DNA of 64,000 bases from Adiantum capillus-veneris. Its lineage: Eukaryota > Streptophyta > Polypodiopsida > Polypodiales > Pteridaceae. Each line of letters opens with the position of its first letter. The first letter of the stretch is position 1. This document shows positions 22,213 through 32,494 of the stretch, one piece after another. Made by a program: the position numbers and the translations under genes. The stretch lies in the NCBI GenBank assembly GCA_014529385.2, contig CM043958.1, positions 92,812,741 to 92,876,740 on the forward strand, in the 5' to 3' direction. The notes beneath the pieces are model-generated. The model was not told the origin of the DNA. It did no database searches and was given only the letters and a program-made list of their open reading frames with translations.

Positions 22213-23630
22213 AAACTAAACACCCTTTGGAAAAGCTCCCCCTCTTCTTCTCACTTCTCGCACCCTTTCTTTCTAAAGAAATCCCTCCTTTCCTTCCAAA
22301 ATGATCCTTCCATTATCATTAAGCCAGCTGACAAAAATTTAAGAACTGTCATCTTATTCAAATCCTAGTATGTATTGGAAGCCTCTAAACATCTACTAGC
22401 TTCCTCTACCTACACCCCCATCGCTTCAGCTCCCCTCTCCTTTGTCTCTTCTCTTCTCTCCTCCATTCTTACCAATTGCACTCTTCTTTCTTCTAAGGAC
22501 TTGGATTTCATCCTTAGGCCTCCTTCTTCTGAACCCAAGCCTTGTCCCTTTTTTCTGCTTCCTAAAATCCACAAACCTTCTTTAGTAGGACACCCCATTT
22601 TCTCTTACAAGGGATATGTTCTAGAACATGCTTCTCTTCGGTTCCACATCCATCTTGTCCCTATCCTTCTTACAAAGAAGCAACACCTAAGGACTCTTTT
22701 TCACTAGTCAAGGATATCTTCTCTATTGTCTTTCCTTCCAATATCCTTCTCTTCACCTTTGATGTTAAGTCATTATACCCTAGCATTCCCATTCAAGAGG
22801 GTTTGCTTGCCCTCTCTCACTCTGTCCAACACCATTTTCCCTCCTCCAAAACGAGTCTCATCCTCTCCTTGGCCTCTCTTGTCCTTAACCACCACTACAT
22901 CTCCTTCCAAGGGAATTGCTGGCGCCAAATCAAAGGTACTGCCATGGGTTCTAATTTTCTTGTCGTCTATGCTTGCCTCTTTCTTTGTCACTTAGAGGAT
23001 AGTATCAACCTTCCCTCCCACCCCTCTCTCCTCTATTCTAAAAGTTTCATTGATGACACCTTTGGCATTTGGCATGGATCCCTCGTGGATCTTAAAGAAA
23101 GCCTCAAGCTTTACGGATCACCACTCCAAAATCATATCAAAATTTCCCATGTCATTTCTTACATAGAAGTTTCCATCCTTGACATGCATTCCTTCAAAGA
23201 ACCCTTCTTTTCTCGTTTAGGGATTCTTGACTCTCATCGCTATCAAAAAAGTCCTAACTCTTACAACTACATTCCCTGGCAATCTTGGCACCCCACCCAC
23301 CAAAATGTCGCTTTTATCACTTCTAAACTTGAAATATATCTCATTAGAGAGAGCTCTTTGAAGGGCTTCCTTGCCATTCGTGCCCTTTTCTTCCAAAGGC
23401 TTAGAGCAAGAGGATACCCCCAAGCTCTTCTTCAAACCTGTTTTTCCCTTATCTCTAAGAAAGACAAAGAGTGTCTCTTAATTAAGAAAGCCAAAACTAA
23501 AAACTCCCCCTTTGTGGTCAAAATTCCTTTTTCACCCTTTACGGGCAACCTTAATCTCTCTCCTACCTTGATTAAATCTCTCACGCTCCAGCTTGACACC
23601 ACACCTGAAACCCCTCTGTCCTCCCCTTAA
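22208..23630 (+). pseudogene. Penelope-like reverse transcriptase, nearly complete, no endonuclease
   Basis: The frame from 22208 carries SIIIKPADKN, the first conserved block, and meets a TAG at 22366. It continues at 22375-22707 with FFLLPKIHKPSLVG. A one-base loss near 22690 relative to copy 1 shifts frame into 22803-23630, which is open for 275 residues. The catalytic palm is intact: FDVKSLYPSIP just upstream, FQGNCWRQIKGTAMGSN, and FIDDTFGIWHG with both Asp residues. A thumb follows (WHPTHQNVAF, RARGYPQALLQTC), then a short tail to the stop at 23630. Full Penelope elements have a GIY-YIG nuclease after the thumb. None is seen here, which fits the endonuclease-lacking (Athena-like) class. 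Only two lesions separate it from an open frame. Confidence 0.85.
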
Positions 23631-23690
23631 TCCTCATTTTGTACCCACCTTGGGTTTCTAACCCTCATTTATAACCCCCCACTCCTTGCA

Positions 23691-23765
23691 AAGGAATAAA
23701 CAACACTGATGAGCTTTATATAGCGAAACACGTTTAGAGCTAATTCATTGTCTTCCCCCCCCAAC
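23691..23765 (+). ncRNA. Hammerhead-ribozyme-like core in PLE 3' region
   Basis: CTGATGA (23706-23712), a hairpin closed by GCT/AGC (23713-23724), and GAAAC (23725-23729) lie in the order and spacing of a hammerhead core. A candidate cleavage triplet GTT follows at 23732-23734, and a GTC lies at 23750-23752. Hammerheads are an established feature of Penelope-like elements. I could not build a convincing helix I with either triplet, so self-cleavage is unproven. Confidence 0.4.
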
Positions 23766-23832
23766 AACAAAAAACCATATTTTTCTCTTCTCACCGTTTT
23801 TCCAGTTCTTTCTTGGTGAGTATCTCTCGCTT

Positions 23833-24164
23833 AAACTTTTCACAATGCATTGGTTTTGGTTTTAGAGCTGAATTTTTTTAGGTTTCCTAATTCCAAACTT
23901 TTAGGGTACCCCAAGACCAATTTACAGAGTCCAAAGGATCAAAAAGACCTGACTTTTAAGAGACCTGAGTAGGGCAAAAAAGGGATAAGTTGCATTAAGC
24001 CAAAGTGGGTTTGTCAAAGACTATCTTCAGAGTTTTGAGTGAGCCTTTATTATGACAAATCATCCACCACCACCAGGGTTTTCTACCCCTCTTATAGACA
24101 TAAAAAACGCAAGAAATGTTGCAATGCCTTCGAGAGTGAGAACTGACGGATATCTAGAGGATAT
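23833..24164 (+). repeat. Family-C copy B, left part (leader and Gag start)
   Basis: It aligns closely with 10154-10480 of copy A: leader, the start codon at about 24054 (MTNHPPP), and the following residues. It is cut at 24164 by the LARD insertion. The rest resumes at 31541. Confidence 0.85.
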
Positions 24165-24722
24165 CTCTAATCTAACTCTTACTTATGCTAAGCTACTCCG
24201 ATTAGTGTCCTTATCTAACTCTCTCGATTAAGCGGAGTGGGTGTACTCGTGATTGAGGGATTAGAGTTGTCCTCTAATGGTGTGCTTGTGTGTGTGTGTA
24301 GGTTTAAGAAGCCTTGAGCTTAATTTGATTATGTGTGACTTGATTTGGACACCATGATGGGCATGGTTGGGGTGTCCGACTTGAATGCGATCTTGTGTGC
24401 TTAACCGTCAATGCATGTAATTAGAGTTGTGGTTGAGAGATTCCAAGATTAGTGTGTTTCACTTCGTTGCTTGATGTGTGTAGATGATTGCTTGAATTGA
24501 TGCTTGATGTGCGATTAGCATTAGTTGTTTGGGATGATTTCTATTTGCATTGGAGGATGCACGCTCTTGAATCCTCTCAATCTTTGCATCCGATGACGCT
24601 CTCGCACATTCTTTGTGTGATGCCTCCAAGCCCTAGCCGGAAGCCCTAGCCGGGTCATGCTCTCTCTCTCGGGATTGATAGATTTTGTGGGAGATTTCCT
24701 ATGCTATGGTGAGCCTCCAACA
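24165..24722 (+). repeat. LARD 5' LTR, truncated
   Basis: It aligns with 30933-31474 from tctctaatctaactctt to ctccaaca, with a few substitutions and small indels. The U3 portion corresponding to 30528-30932, which holds the TATA box, is missing. Confidence 0.88.
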
Positions 24723-24723
24723 T

Positions 24724-24741
24724 TGGCGCCGCTGTCGGGGA
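24724..24741 (+). other. Primer binding site of the LARD (tRNA-Asp type)
   Basis: TGGCGCCGCTGTCGGGGA lies one base after the LTR. It matches TGGCGCCGTTGCCGGGGA, complementary to the 3' end of plant tRNA-Asp, at all but two positions. The same site type is used by the family-C element at 53096. Confidence 0.8.
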
Positions 24742-26560
24742 CGGGTTGCCTACGCTAGTGGAGTTGAGGTTGCAAAAGATAAGAGTAATTTGATTACCAA
24801 TTTCTTGTAATTAGGTAGGATTTGATTTGTGTGTAGTGTAATTAGGTTTAATTAGATGTGTATAGAGTCATTTCACTCCAAAAACCCTTAAATTTCTCTT
24901 TTGATTTTGTTAATTTTTTACTAACCTTCACTAATTTTGCATCCCATTCATGCTAATTTCATGCTAATTGTGCTAACTTAACCCCACTAATTTTGATTTG
25001 GAATGTATGCTAAATCCCCTTAATTGAGGAGGATCACCACTCTTAATTTCTCTAATCTATGCCTAATCATGTGATTGAGTGTTGATTTTGGTCATTTTTT
25101 TTTATCAATTTTGGACCGAATCGGAGTTGCACACATGTGTGTGCAAGCAATCAATTGTAAGGGGATTGACCTACTCCATTCAATTTTTGATTGATTAAGT
25201 TGATCCCATTGAGTTGCTAAATCATTGCTAAAATTAGGTGTGTGTGCCTAATTGATGGAATTTATGCCTAATTTGATGAAATTGGATGCCTAGATGATTG
25301 AGGAATGGTAGTTTTGCATAAATTGTGTGTGCAAATCACTAAATGGATGTGTATGTGAGGCTATTCCGGTCATGGAGTAGGCCTAATTGCCAAAATTAGG
25401 GCAAGATTTGAATGTATGTGCCCATTTTAAATAACTTTGATGAGAAGATTTATGGTCAAATTGAACACCTAAATGCTTGTAGATTGATGATTTTGCAAGA
25501 AATGTGTGTGCAAACATTAGAAATTGGCCTAATTTCGTTGCTAATTGAACAAAAAATTGGATTTATGCACATAACTTTTGTGTGTGTGCAATGCTAAATT
25601 GAGTTAAAATTTGATCAATTTTTTATTAAAATTGAGTGAATTTAGCATGTATATACTCATGTATGTGTGATCAAGTGTGCAATTGATGAAATGCAATGAG
25701 TGTTTAATGAAATTTTTGCACAAATCGACGGCCTAAATTTAGGTGTGTGTGCCTAATTAATGGCCAATTATGCCTAAATTAGGGATGAATAATTGGTCTT
25801 GGTTGCCAATTATGATTATTAAAAGACCTAATAGATCGGTGTGTATTTGATTGATTGACTTTGGATGATTCAATTGATACCCAATTGAAAATGATTAATC
25901 TACATTATAATTGTGATGTGAATGCCAATTTGATTGGATATGGAAAGAATTTCAATAATTTATGCATTTGCAAATGCCATGATCAAATATGTGTGGCCAT
26001 ACAAACCAAAATGACAAACTCCGAGGGGTTTGGATGATTAGGTCTATTGAATATGAGCAACTTATGTTGCAATGATTGAAAATTGAGTTTGGAGTGGCTA
26101 ATAAGAACTTCTTCATTCATTTTGTGTGTATACATTGACCAATTGGAAATGAATTGAGTGCATGAATTTCTTCCAATTAAAGAATGATAACAAATGGATT
26201 GATATTGTGTACAAATAGAGGATAAGTATTTGATTGCCATCTTACCAGTGACTTAAAAGAGAAAAAAAAGATTTTAAAGCTCAATTGTGACCAAGAGATG
26301 TATGATTTTACGAAATTGATTGAGTTGAAAACCCATTCTCGTATCACTTTTGACATTGACCTTTGTTGATGAGTAAAGTAGTTCCGAAGAGAGATGTGAG
26401 CAGTCAATCACTATGGATTGCATAAAACTAAAACTGTGAAGACCATTTTTAGTATACACGTATGCTAATCGATGGAAATTTGGGCATTGTTGAACATGAT
26501 GGCCATGGGAATGTCCTTTAAGAAAATTTTGAAAAGAGCAAAAGGGCAGCTTTATTAAGA
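24742..26560 (+). other. LARD interior, AT-rich part with repeated words
   Basis: No coding potential is seen. The stretch is AT-rich and reuses phrases such as aggtgtgtgtgcctaattgatgg (about 25234 and 25741) and tgtgtgtgcaaa (25325, 25503), so it probably arose from diverged internal repeats. Confidence 0.6.
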
Positions 26561-27690
26561 AATGCCATTTAGCCATTCGGCTACCTTGTGCAACTTGCTC
26601 CAACACACACAAAGACACTCCCATGTTTGTGAATGCCGCCAGATTCAGCTCACAAGTCGTGACCCCCACACATGCATCTCCTTTGGGATCTTATTGATGG
26701 CGTTGATCCAGGGCCACGTTATAACTTCCCTGCGCCAGCTCTCTCGACACACAAAGCCACGTGCATCCGCCTTTGGCTGCTTGCTGAAAACACTACCTCC
26801 TTCTTTCGGGGTCGCATACTGCCGCTACAGTCCAACCGAGCTGCTCAGTCGAACTTCTTTTCCTAGTTAACACACACACACGCGCTAGTTTGCTAGAAAC
26901 TATGCCAAAAACAGCTTCATTGGCCCCACTAGCTAGCTTGGCACGAGCGTACACAACTGCTCTCCCTCGCTATTGGCCCCACTGGCAGTGTAGATGATGG
27001 TCAAACAAAACCCTTGAAGGCAATTCGGCCTGCACAACGGCTAGCTGTCAAAAGCATGGGTCCTCAGCCCTTGCCACACACACTCATACACGTTGCTCGC
27101 AAAGTCAGCTACTCAGCCTAGGCTGAGGCACACACACAAACACACACACAGCTGCTAACATTCCTCGCCCCCGAGTCTCCCGGCTTTTATAGTCAGTCCT
27201 GGTCCTTCCAAGCTTGACTTAACACACACACACGGGCTCGTGAGTCACAACACGACACACTCACGCACACTACTTGCCTGGAATGGCGTGCATCAACACA
27301 TACAAGGGCCACGTCTTCATACTACGGCCTGCTTGGCTCTAACACTCACTCACGCATCTCCAAGGCACCACAGGCCCCGCCATGCAATCGACAAGCTCAC
27401 ACAACCCCCTAAACTTTGGAAACGGGAGTATTGTGGCACACCCTCTTGACCCGACTACTGATATGCCGCCACAGAGCAGCGCACACATGGAATTCCCGCC
27501 TGGCTTGGCGCGAGAATACACACACCTACACTCTCTCATGCTGCGCAGCACAACAGCCTCCTGCAACGAGTCAATGCAACCACAGGCGTAGCAGAAATCG
27601 ACACAACAGAATTTTTTATTTTTTTTTAAAGAAAAAAAAACCATGGGTTCCCATACACCTCACTTCCCCTCCATTCAAATAAAAAACATC
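26560..27690. other. GC- and CA-rich island inside the LARD
   Basis: About 1.1 kb differs sharply from its AT-rich surroundings. It has many (CA)n runs, CpG-containing words, and paired phrases such as ttggccccact (about 26920 and 26983). It contains open stretches of 60-130 residues on both strands, but they are low in complexity and do not resemble known proteins. It could be a captured genomic fragment or a nested short element. Confidence 0.5.
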
Positions 27691-28670
27691 TTGCATATTA
27701 TTGTTCAAACAGCAAGGGAATTTTGTACGTTAAACCTGCTTGGATGAAGCATAAATTTTTTGTGATACTTTAGGTATACACAAAGATATTTTTGAAGAAA
27801 TGATGGCTTATGACAGGTTTTGGTTCCCTGAGGGAGCTTGACCTGCTCTCTTACATATGCCATGTGGGAGCTAGAATGCGGGCGCCGAATGTGTGCTATG
27901 ATTTTGTAATCATTTCCATGTATACATGAACTTGCATTGCACCAAATTTTTGGCTTGTGAATGGTTTAGTGCTTGGTTTCATTGGCATTATTGTTGCACT
28001 ATAGGACAAATTCGTTTTGGCATGCAATATGAAATCATTCGAGAATTACATTGATGATATGCTCATCGAGACTTTGTGCTCGGACTTGATTAGCTTGTTG
28101 CGTGTTAGTGTCTGATTTGAATGCAAAAATCACTACATAACACTAACCATTGAAATTGCTCACATGACCATTGAATTATGATTGAGCATGATGTGGTGCA
28201 TAGTTTGATCAAGAGCTTTTTACACTAAAAGACAAGTTCATTTTACATGCATGAAATTTCACTTTTAAAAACCAAAAGTTGCATTGACACTTGGTCGAGA
28301 GTGTGCATTGTTTGATACATTTTTAGTGCTTAATTCCAAAGAAAAATTCTTGCATAGCACTAACCATAGTGCTAGTTTGGATGACCATGAGATAGTAACA
28401 AGAGATCACTAAAGTTTGGATCTGGCATTGAGTGTACATTTTTACTACTTGCTTAAAATGTAAAAACCCTACATAGCACTAAAATTTGAGCTTCTTGAAT
28501 GATCATGTGAGAGCGTGAAAATTTTGGGCTTATGATTGATTGAAATATTTTTAGTGCTTGTATTGGATGTTCATATGCTAAAAATCACTAACAATTGAGC
28601 TTCATTTTGAAGGGGTGTGCCAGGCCGTGTGTGATTTCAAATGATCCAAGAAGGGGTCATCATTGCAATA
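27690..28670 (+). other. LARD interior, AT-rich with dispersed repeats
   Basis: No gene is seen. A phrase like acatagcactaaccattga recurs near 28135, 28355, 28475 and 28590, next to ttttagtgctt, consistent with a degraded tandem array of units of about 120-220 bp. Confidence 0.5.
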
Positions 28671-28671
28671 T

Positions 28672-29045
28672 TGAAAAATTTGGCTAATTAGAGCCATTCC
28701 AATTGTTTGGATTAAAGTTGTAATGCTAGCTCATAGCTTGTTCTAAAAATGAATTTTTTTTCATTTGAGCTAGTGTTTAGCCAAATTTTTGAGCTTTTAA
28801 AGTACAAATTTGGCTGGTAAGAGCCATTCATTTCCATTTCATTAAGTTGCAGTCATCTCTAGCTCAAAGATCACACTAAAAATTTGTAAAATTTATGTGA
28901 GCTAGTTGTTAGCCAACTTTTTGAAAAGCTTTAAATTGAAAAATTCGGCTTTGAAGAGCCACTTCATTTCATCCAAAAGTTGCATTATTTTTTAGCTCTT
29001 GACTTATTTTTTCCATACTTCAAGTGAGCTAGAAACTAATCTACT
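28672..29045 (+). repeat. Three diverged tandem repeats of about 125 bp
   Basis: Each unit opens with aaatttggct...gagccattc (28678, 28806, 28950) and has agctc in the middle. Each ends in tgagctagt...tagccaa or tgagctaga. Confidence 0.65.
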
Positions 29046-30514
29046 TTGAATCATACATGAGAGATGATAAAAATTGCACTATTTGCTTATGTAGAAGCTC
29101 ATTTTATCTCTCATGGTTGATATGTATGCATAAATTTGCTATCAAAGAGCATCATGTGCATAACCAAAGGCATTTTTTTCCCTTGGGTTTTTTCCCTTTG
29201 GCAAATTCGGGTATGCAAGACCCTAGCACTAGGTTTTCAATAATGGTTCTTGTGTGCTTTTTGCTTTTCAATAAAAGGCTTTGGAGCTTGTGTTTACACT
29301 TAGCTTCGAATCGGCTTCTTTTGCAAATAAAAAGATCAAGAGGCTTCTCTACAAAGGGGAGGTTTGCTCAAGGATGCACAAAGAGCATGAATAGGTGTAA
29401 TCCTTCCATGATTTTTCTCTTTCTCATCTCTTCATTCTCTTGCTTGGTTTAAGTGAAACTTTTCTTCTAAGCTATGGTTTTTTTAATGTTCGAAAGCTAG
29501 GCTTTTTAAAGTTTCAACACTTTGCTTTGTGAAAATTAAACTCATTAAAAAAAATTAGGGCCTTGACCTCAGGTTAATGTACGTTCATTTTTTGCTAGTC
29601 CTAGATTCTTAGTGATAGTCGTAATACTCCATTCATTTTTGTCATGGCCTAGGGCTATGATTAGGCTTTAGTCTTTTTTAGTCCAATTGCCATAAACATC
29701 TCATAAAGGAAGTATTAAAAAATGTGCTAAAAAATGAATCATGAAGCATATAAGTGCCCAAAAAAGTAGCAAAAATGCTACTCAGGCACATGAAAATAAA
29801 AATTATATGTGATGTTGTGTCTAAGTGAGGCCTAGCGCTTTATTGGCACTTGGTAGGCAAGGGGAATCACCTTGGCTTGCTTGGTCAACGCCCTAAACCG
29901 ATGCCCTGGGTTGATAGGGGTTAGCCGTCGCCTTGGTAAGCTAGTAGGCTTTTGGAACACCTTCTTGAGGGTTCAAGGAGCTGAGAGTCGCACCGAGACT
30001 TGCCTTGGGGTGGTAGCCTTGTGATTGTGCTTTAATTTTTCAATGAATGACTAAATCAAAACTTCCATGAGCTTCAAAAACTTTGACAATGTACTAATAG
30101 ATTAGGAGCTTTTTTATAGCCCGTAGACATTATAGACTTGAATGATTTATTAAGATTGTTCACATAGTTTTTAGGCTAGTAGGTTTATGAACTTGCATTA
30201 GCCTAGGGTCATAATTAATTGCTTGTGTTTCATGCATAAAACTAAAATTTCAAGTGGTTTAATCTTCACAATAGTTTGAGTATTTTTTTGCTTTATGTTG
30301 TCTAGTTTTTGACTATGATTGACCCATCTTTTAGAAGCAAAAAAATCACTTCGCATGATTGTTCATTTATGCTTCATGTTTTAATCATTCTTGGTAGACT
30401 TTGATGCTCATTACTTGTTCTTATGTTTTGCAGCTCAATATTTCTTCCTTGGACTTGCTTTCTAACATGTCACCGTGTCTTGCTTCACCGGCACACGAGG
30501 GCGTGCGCCAAATT
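29046..30514 (+). other. LARD 3' interior
   Basis: AT-rich, with no domain recognisable. A 113-residue open stretch at 30401-30742 crosses the polypurine tract and LTR start, so it is not a gene. The phrase ccaaaggcattttttt...gggttttttccctttgg near 29165 resembles one in the family-C 3' region (about 61895), suggesting shared ancestry of the two 3' leaders. Confidence 0.45.
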
Positions 30515-30527
30515 AGGAAGGGGGGAG
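30515..30527 (+). other. Polypurine tract of the LARD
   Basis: AGGAAGGGGGGAG sits immediately before the LTR start TGTTAG. It is identical to the tract at 62443-62455 of the family-C element. Confidence 0.85.
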
Positions 30528-31474
30528 TGTTAGCAGCGGCTAACGGCTACACCAATTATGCACCAAGATGTGGATGTGCCATAGTGCACAATATTTACTT
30601 TTCATTGTATAGGGCTTGGGCTCATTTAGGAGTGCCAAAGTTGTATGAATCTATGCTAGAGAGCTCACTTTATCCCATAGTTGAAGGGTTTGAGGCCCAA
30701 AACTATAAAAGAGCCCTATGCTTAATGAGAGGTCATTCTTGAGTGGTCCTTTTGAGAAATCTCTCCCTAGAGGAGGTCTTGATGGCCTAGCCTTTGAGCT
30801 TAATGCCCATGCTTAGAAGGTTAGTGCTAATCACATGTAATTAGTGTAATCCGCTCTTAATTAATCTAGTCTTCATTATGTTGTCAATCATGTTTCTCTA
30901 CTTTCCTTCATTGTTCTGAAGTGTTGATCTTCTCTAATCTAACTCTTACTTATGCTAAGCTACTCCGATTAGTGTCCTTATCTAACTCTCTCGATTAAGC
31001 GGAGTGGGTGTACTCGTGATTGAGGGATTAGAGTTGTCCTCTAATGGTGTGCTTGTGTGTGTGTAGGTTTAAGAAGCCTTGAGATTAATTTGATTATGTG
31101 TGACTTGATTTGGACACCATGATGGGCATGGTTGGGGTGGCCGACTTGAATGCGATCTTGTGTGCTTAACCGTCAATGCATGTAATTAGAGTTGTGCTTG
31201 AGAGATTCCAAGATTAGTGTGTTTCACTTCGTTGCTTGATGTGTGTAGATGATTGCTTGAATTGATGCTTGATGTGCAATTAGCATTAGTTGTTTGGGCT
31301 GATTTCTATTTGCATTAGAGGATGCACGCTCTTGAATCCTCTCAATCTTTGCATCCGATGACGCTCTTGCACATTCTTTGTGTGATGCCTCCAAGCCCTA
31401 GCCGGGTCATGCTCTCTCTCTCCGGATAGATAGATTTTGTGGGAGATTGCCTATGCTATGGCGAGCCTCCAACA
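30528..31474 (+). repeat. LARD 3' LTR, full length 947 bp
   Basis: It runs from TGTTAGCAGC to CTCCAACA. The second half matches 24165-24722. A TATA box (CTATAAAAG) lies at 30703-30711. Confidence 0.85.
30703..30711 (+). promoter_or_regulatory. TATA box in LARD LTR
   Basis: CTATAAAAG lies in the U3 part of the only full LTR. It is absent from the truncated 5' LTR. Confidence 0.6.
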
Positions 31475-31540
31475 AGAAGTCTCTTGATCTTTTTATTTGC
31501 AGGAGAATGGCACACTACGAGTACTTGTGGTTGAGAATGA

Positions 31541-31980
31541 TAGAGTCATTAGAACCAATGAAGCCATGTGAGTTCTTACAAATTACGCTCACGAAGCCTT
31601 CTATAGGTTCACCAACGGAGATCCTTATACCTTCTATAAGTGTGTAGAGTCCAATGCTTGGGATCATAAGAAACTCTATGCATTCACATATGCAGATACC
31701 CACGAAATGCAAGTTTTGATGGTAGATAAGTATGGACATGAGTACAAACTTGTCGATCCAATTGACCTAAAACAATTTACATACAAGGGTACTTTTATCT
31801 TTACATACTTTCAGCCAAAAACAATGCCAGAGCGTGATTCAGAGACAATTCCGATGGGGTTTTCTCCACGACAAGATTAGAGAGTGAGAGACGTCTTTGC
31901 TAGAACCATAAACTAGTTAGATTGGTAAGTGGACCACAATGATTAAGACCATATCAAGTAGCTCAATGTGTCAAACATCA
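31541..31980 (+). repeat. Family-C copy B, right part (Gag fragment)
   Basis: It aligns with 10510-10940 of copy A: TNEAMxVLTNYAHEAFYRF, then YAFTYADTHEMQVLMVDKYG and the RDVF block. It resumes the Gag coding region that was cut at 24164, then is lost near 31980. The frame is broken by stops. Confidence 0.8.
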
Positions 31981-32050
31981 GTGGGAAGAGACACCAACCC
32001 TTATTGAACACAATCAAACAACATAAGGAACCCTTACCTAATTATTTGCA

Positions 32051-32060
32051 CTCCCCCTAG
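32051..32060 (-). other. Candidate polypurine tract of element F
   Basis: On the - strand CTAGGGGGAG is followed by TGCAAATAAT, a possible LTR start. Only about 65 bases of that LTR would remain before copy B. Confidence 0.45.
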
Positions 32061-32064
32061 AGAG

Positions 32065-32494
32065 TCAAGGGAACACGATATTGTAGAGGTTGGGAGGTAA
32101 TCCTAAGGCTAAACCCCTATCTTTGTCATCATCAAGAAAACCAAAGTCATCATCGGTGAGACCATATGTGCCATCCGTGTAATCATGTAACTCGTCCTCA
32201 TCATTAGAGGCACAAATGTTCACTAAGAACATCACTAGACGTCTATACTCATCTTGGTCATTAGGGTAAGTTTGTGCAATCAGAGAGACGTCCTCTACTA
32301 AGTATGGATTGTTCGTGAGACGTATCAGCCATTCTAACTCCTCGATATTCCTCACATGCTAGTGTATCTACCAAATCCCATTCACATGCAAGCACCGGGT
32401 AGACTATGTGAAACACTTGTGCAAAGTAAAGAGGGTACCTCTCACCCAAGGTAGGAGTGGATGACTCTATCATACTAGCTATATCTGTACACAC
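32065..32494 (-). pseudogene. Acidic ORF at the 3' end of element F, function unknown
   Basis: Two open pieces overlap in different frames. 32261-32494 gives ERYPLYFAQVFHIVYPVLA, and 32065-32355 gives NIEELEWLIRLTNNPYLVED then a strongly acidic C-terminus (ASNDEDELHDY, DDDFGFLDDDKD). A frameshift near 32355 joins them. The stop lies about 10 bases before the polypurine-like tract, which suggests it was the last coding part of the element. I do not recognise a family. Hydrophobic and acidic halves could suggest an envelope-like or host-derived insert, but neither is supported by a motif. Confidence 0.5.

Larger units (their letters stand above)
22094..23832 (+). mobile_element. Penelope-like retroelement, copy 2 (5' truncated)
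   Basis: It begins at about 22094, within sequence that corresponds to position 1909 of copy 1, and ends at the junction with family-C sequence (cttaaactttt). 5' truncation is usual for elements copied by target-primed reverse transcription. A 27-residue block upstream of the (CT)n tract, the RT domain and the 3' tail with the hammerhead-like motif are kept. It reads the same way as the family-C sequence on its right and opposite to the D fragment on its left. Confidence 0.85.
24165..31474 (+). mobile_element. Non-coding LTR retrotransposon (LARD type), 7.3 kb
   Basis: Direct repeats at 24165-24722 and 30933-31474 are the shared part of two LTRs. A tRNA-Asp-type primer site follows the first and a polypurine tract precedes the second. 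The 5.8-kb interior has no open frame with a retroviral domain in any frame, which defines a large retrotransposon derivative dependent on other elements. The full LTR (30528-31474) begins TGTTAG and ends CCAACA. The left LTR lacks its first 405 or so bases. It interrupts family-C copy B. After its right end, 66 bases (31475-31540) are of unclear origin. Confidence 0.82.

Noticed and set aside
23880-23920. Telomere-like TTTAGGG near the Penelope elements
   Set aside because: Only isolated single copies occur (for example cttttagggtacc), not arrays.
27240-27682. Overlapping open frames in the CA-rich island
   Set aside because: They are low-complexity frames on both strands with no start context or domain.
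30401-30742. 113-residue open frame at the LARD 3' end
   Set aside because: It runs through the polypurine tract and into the LTR.
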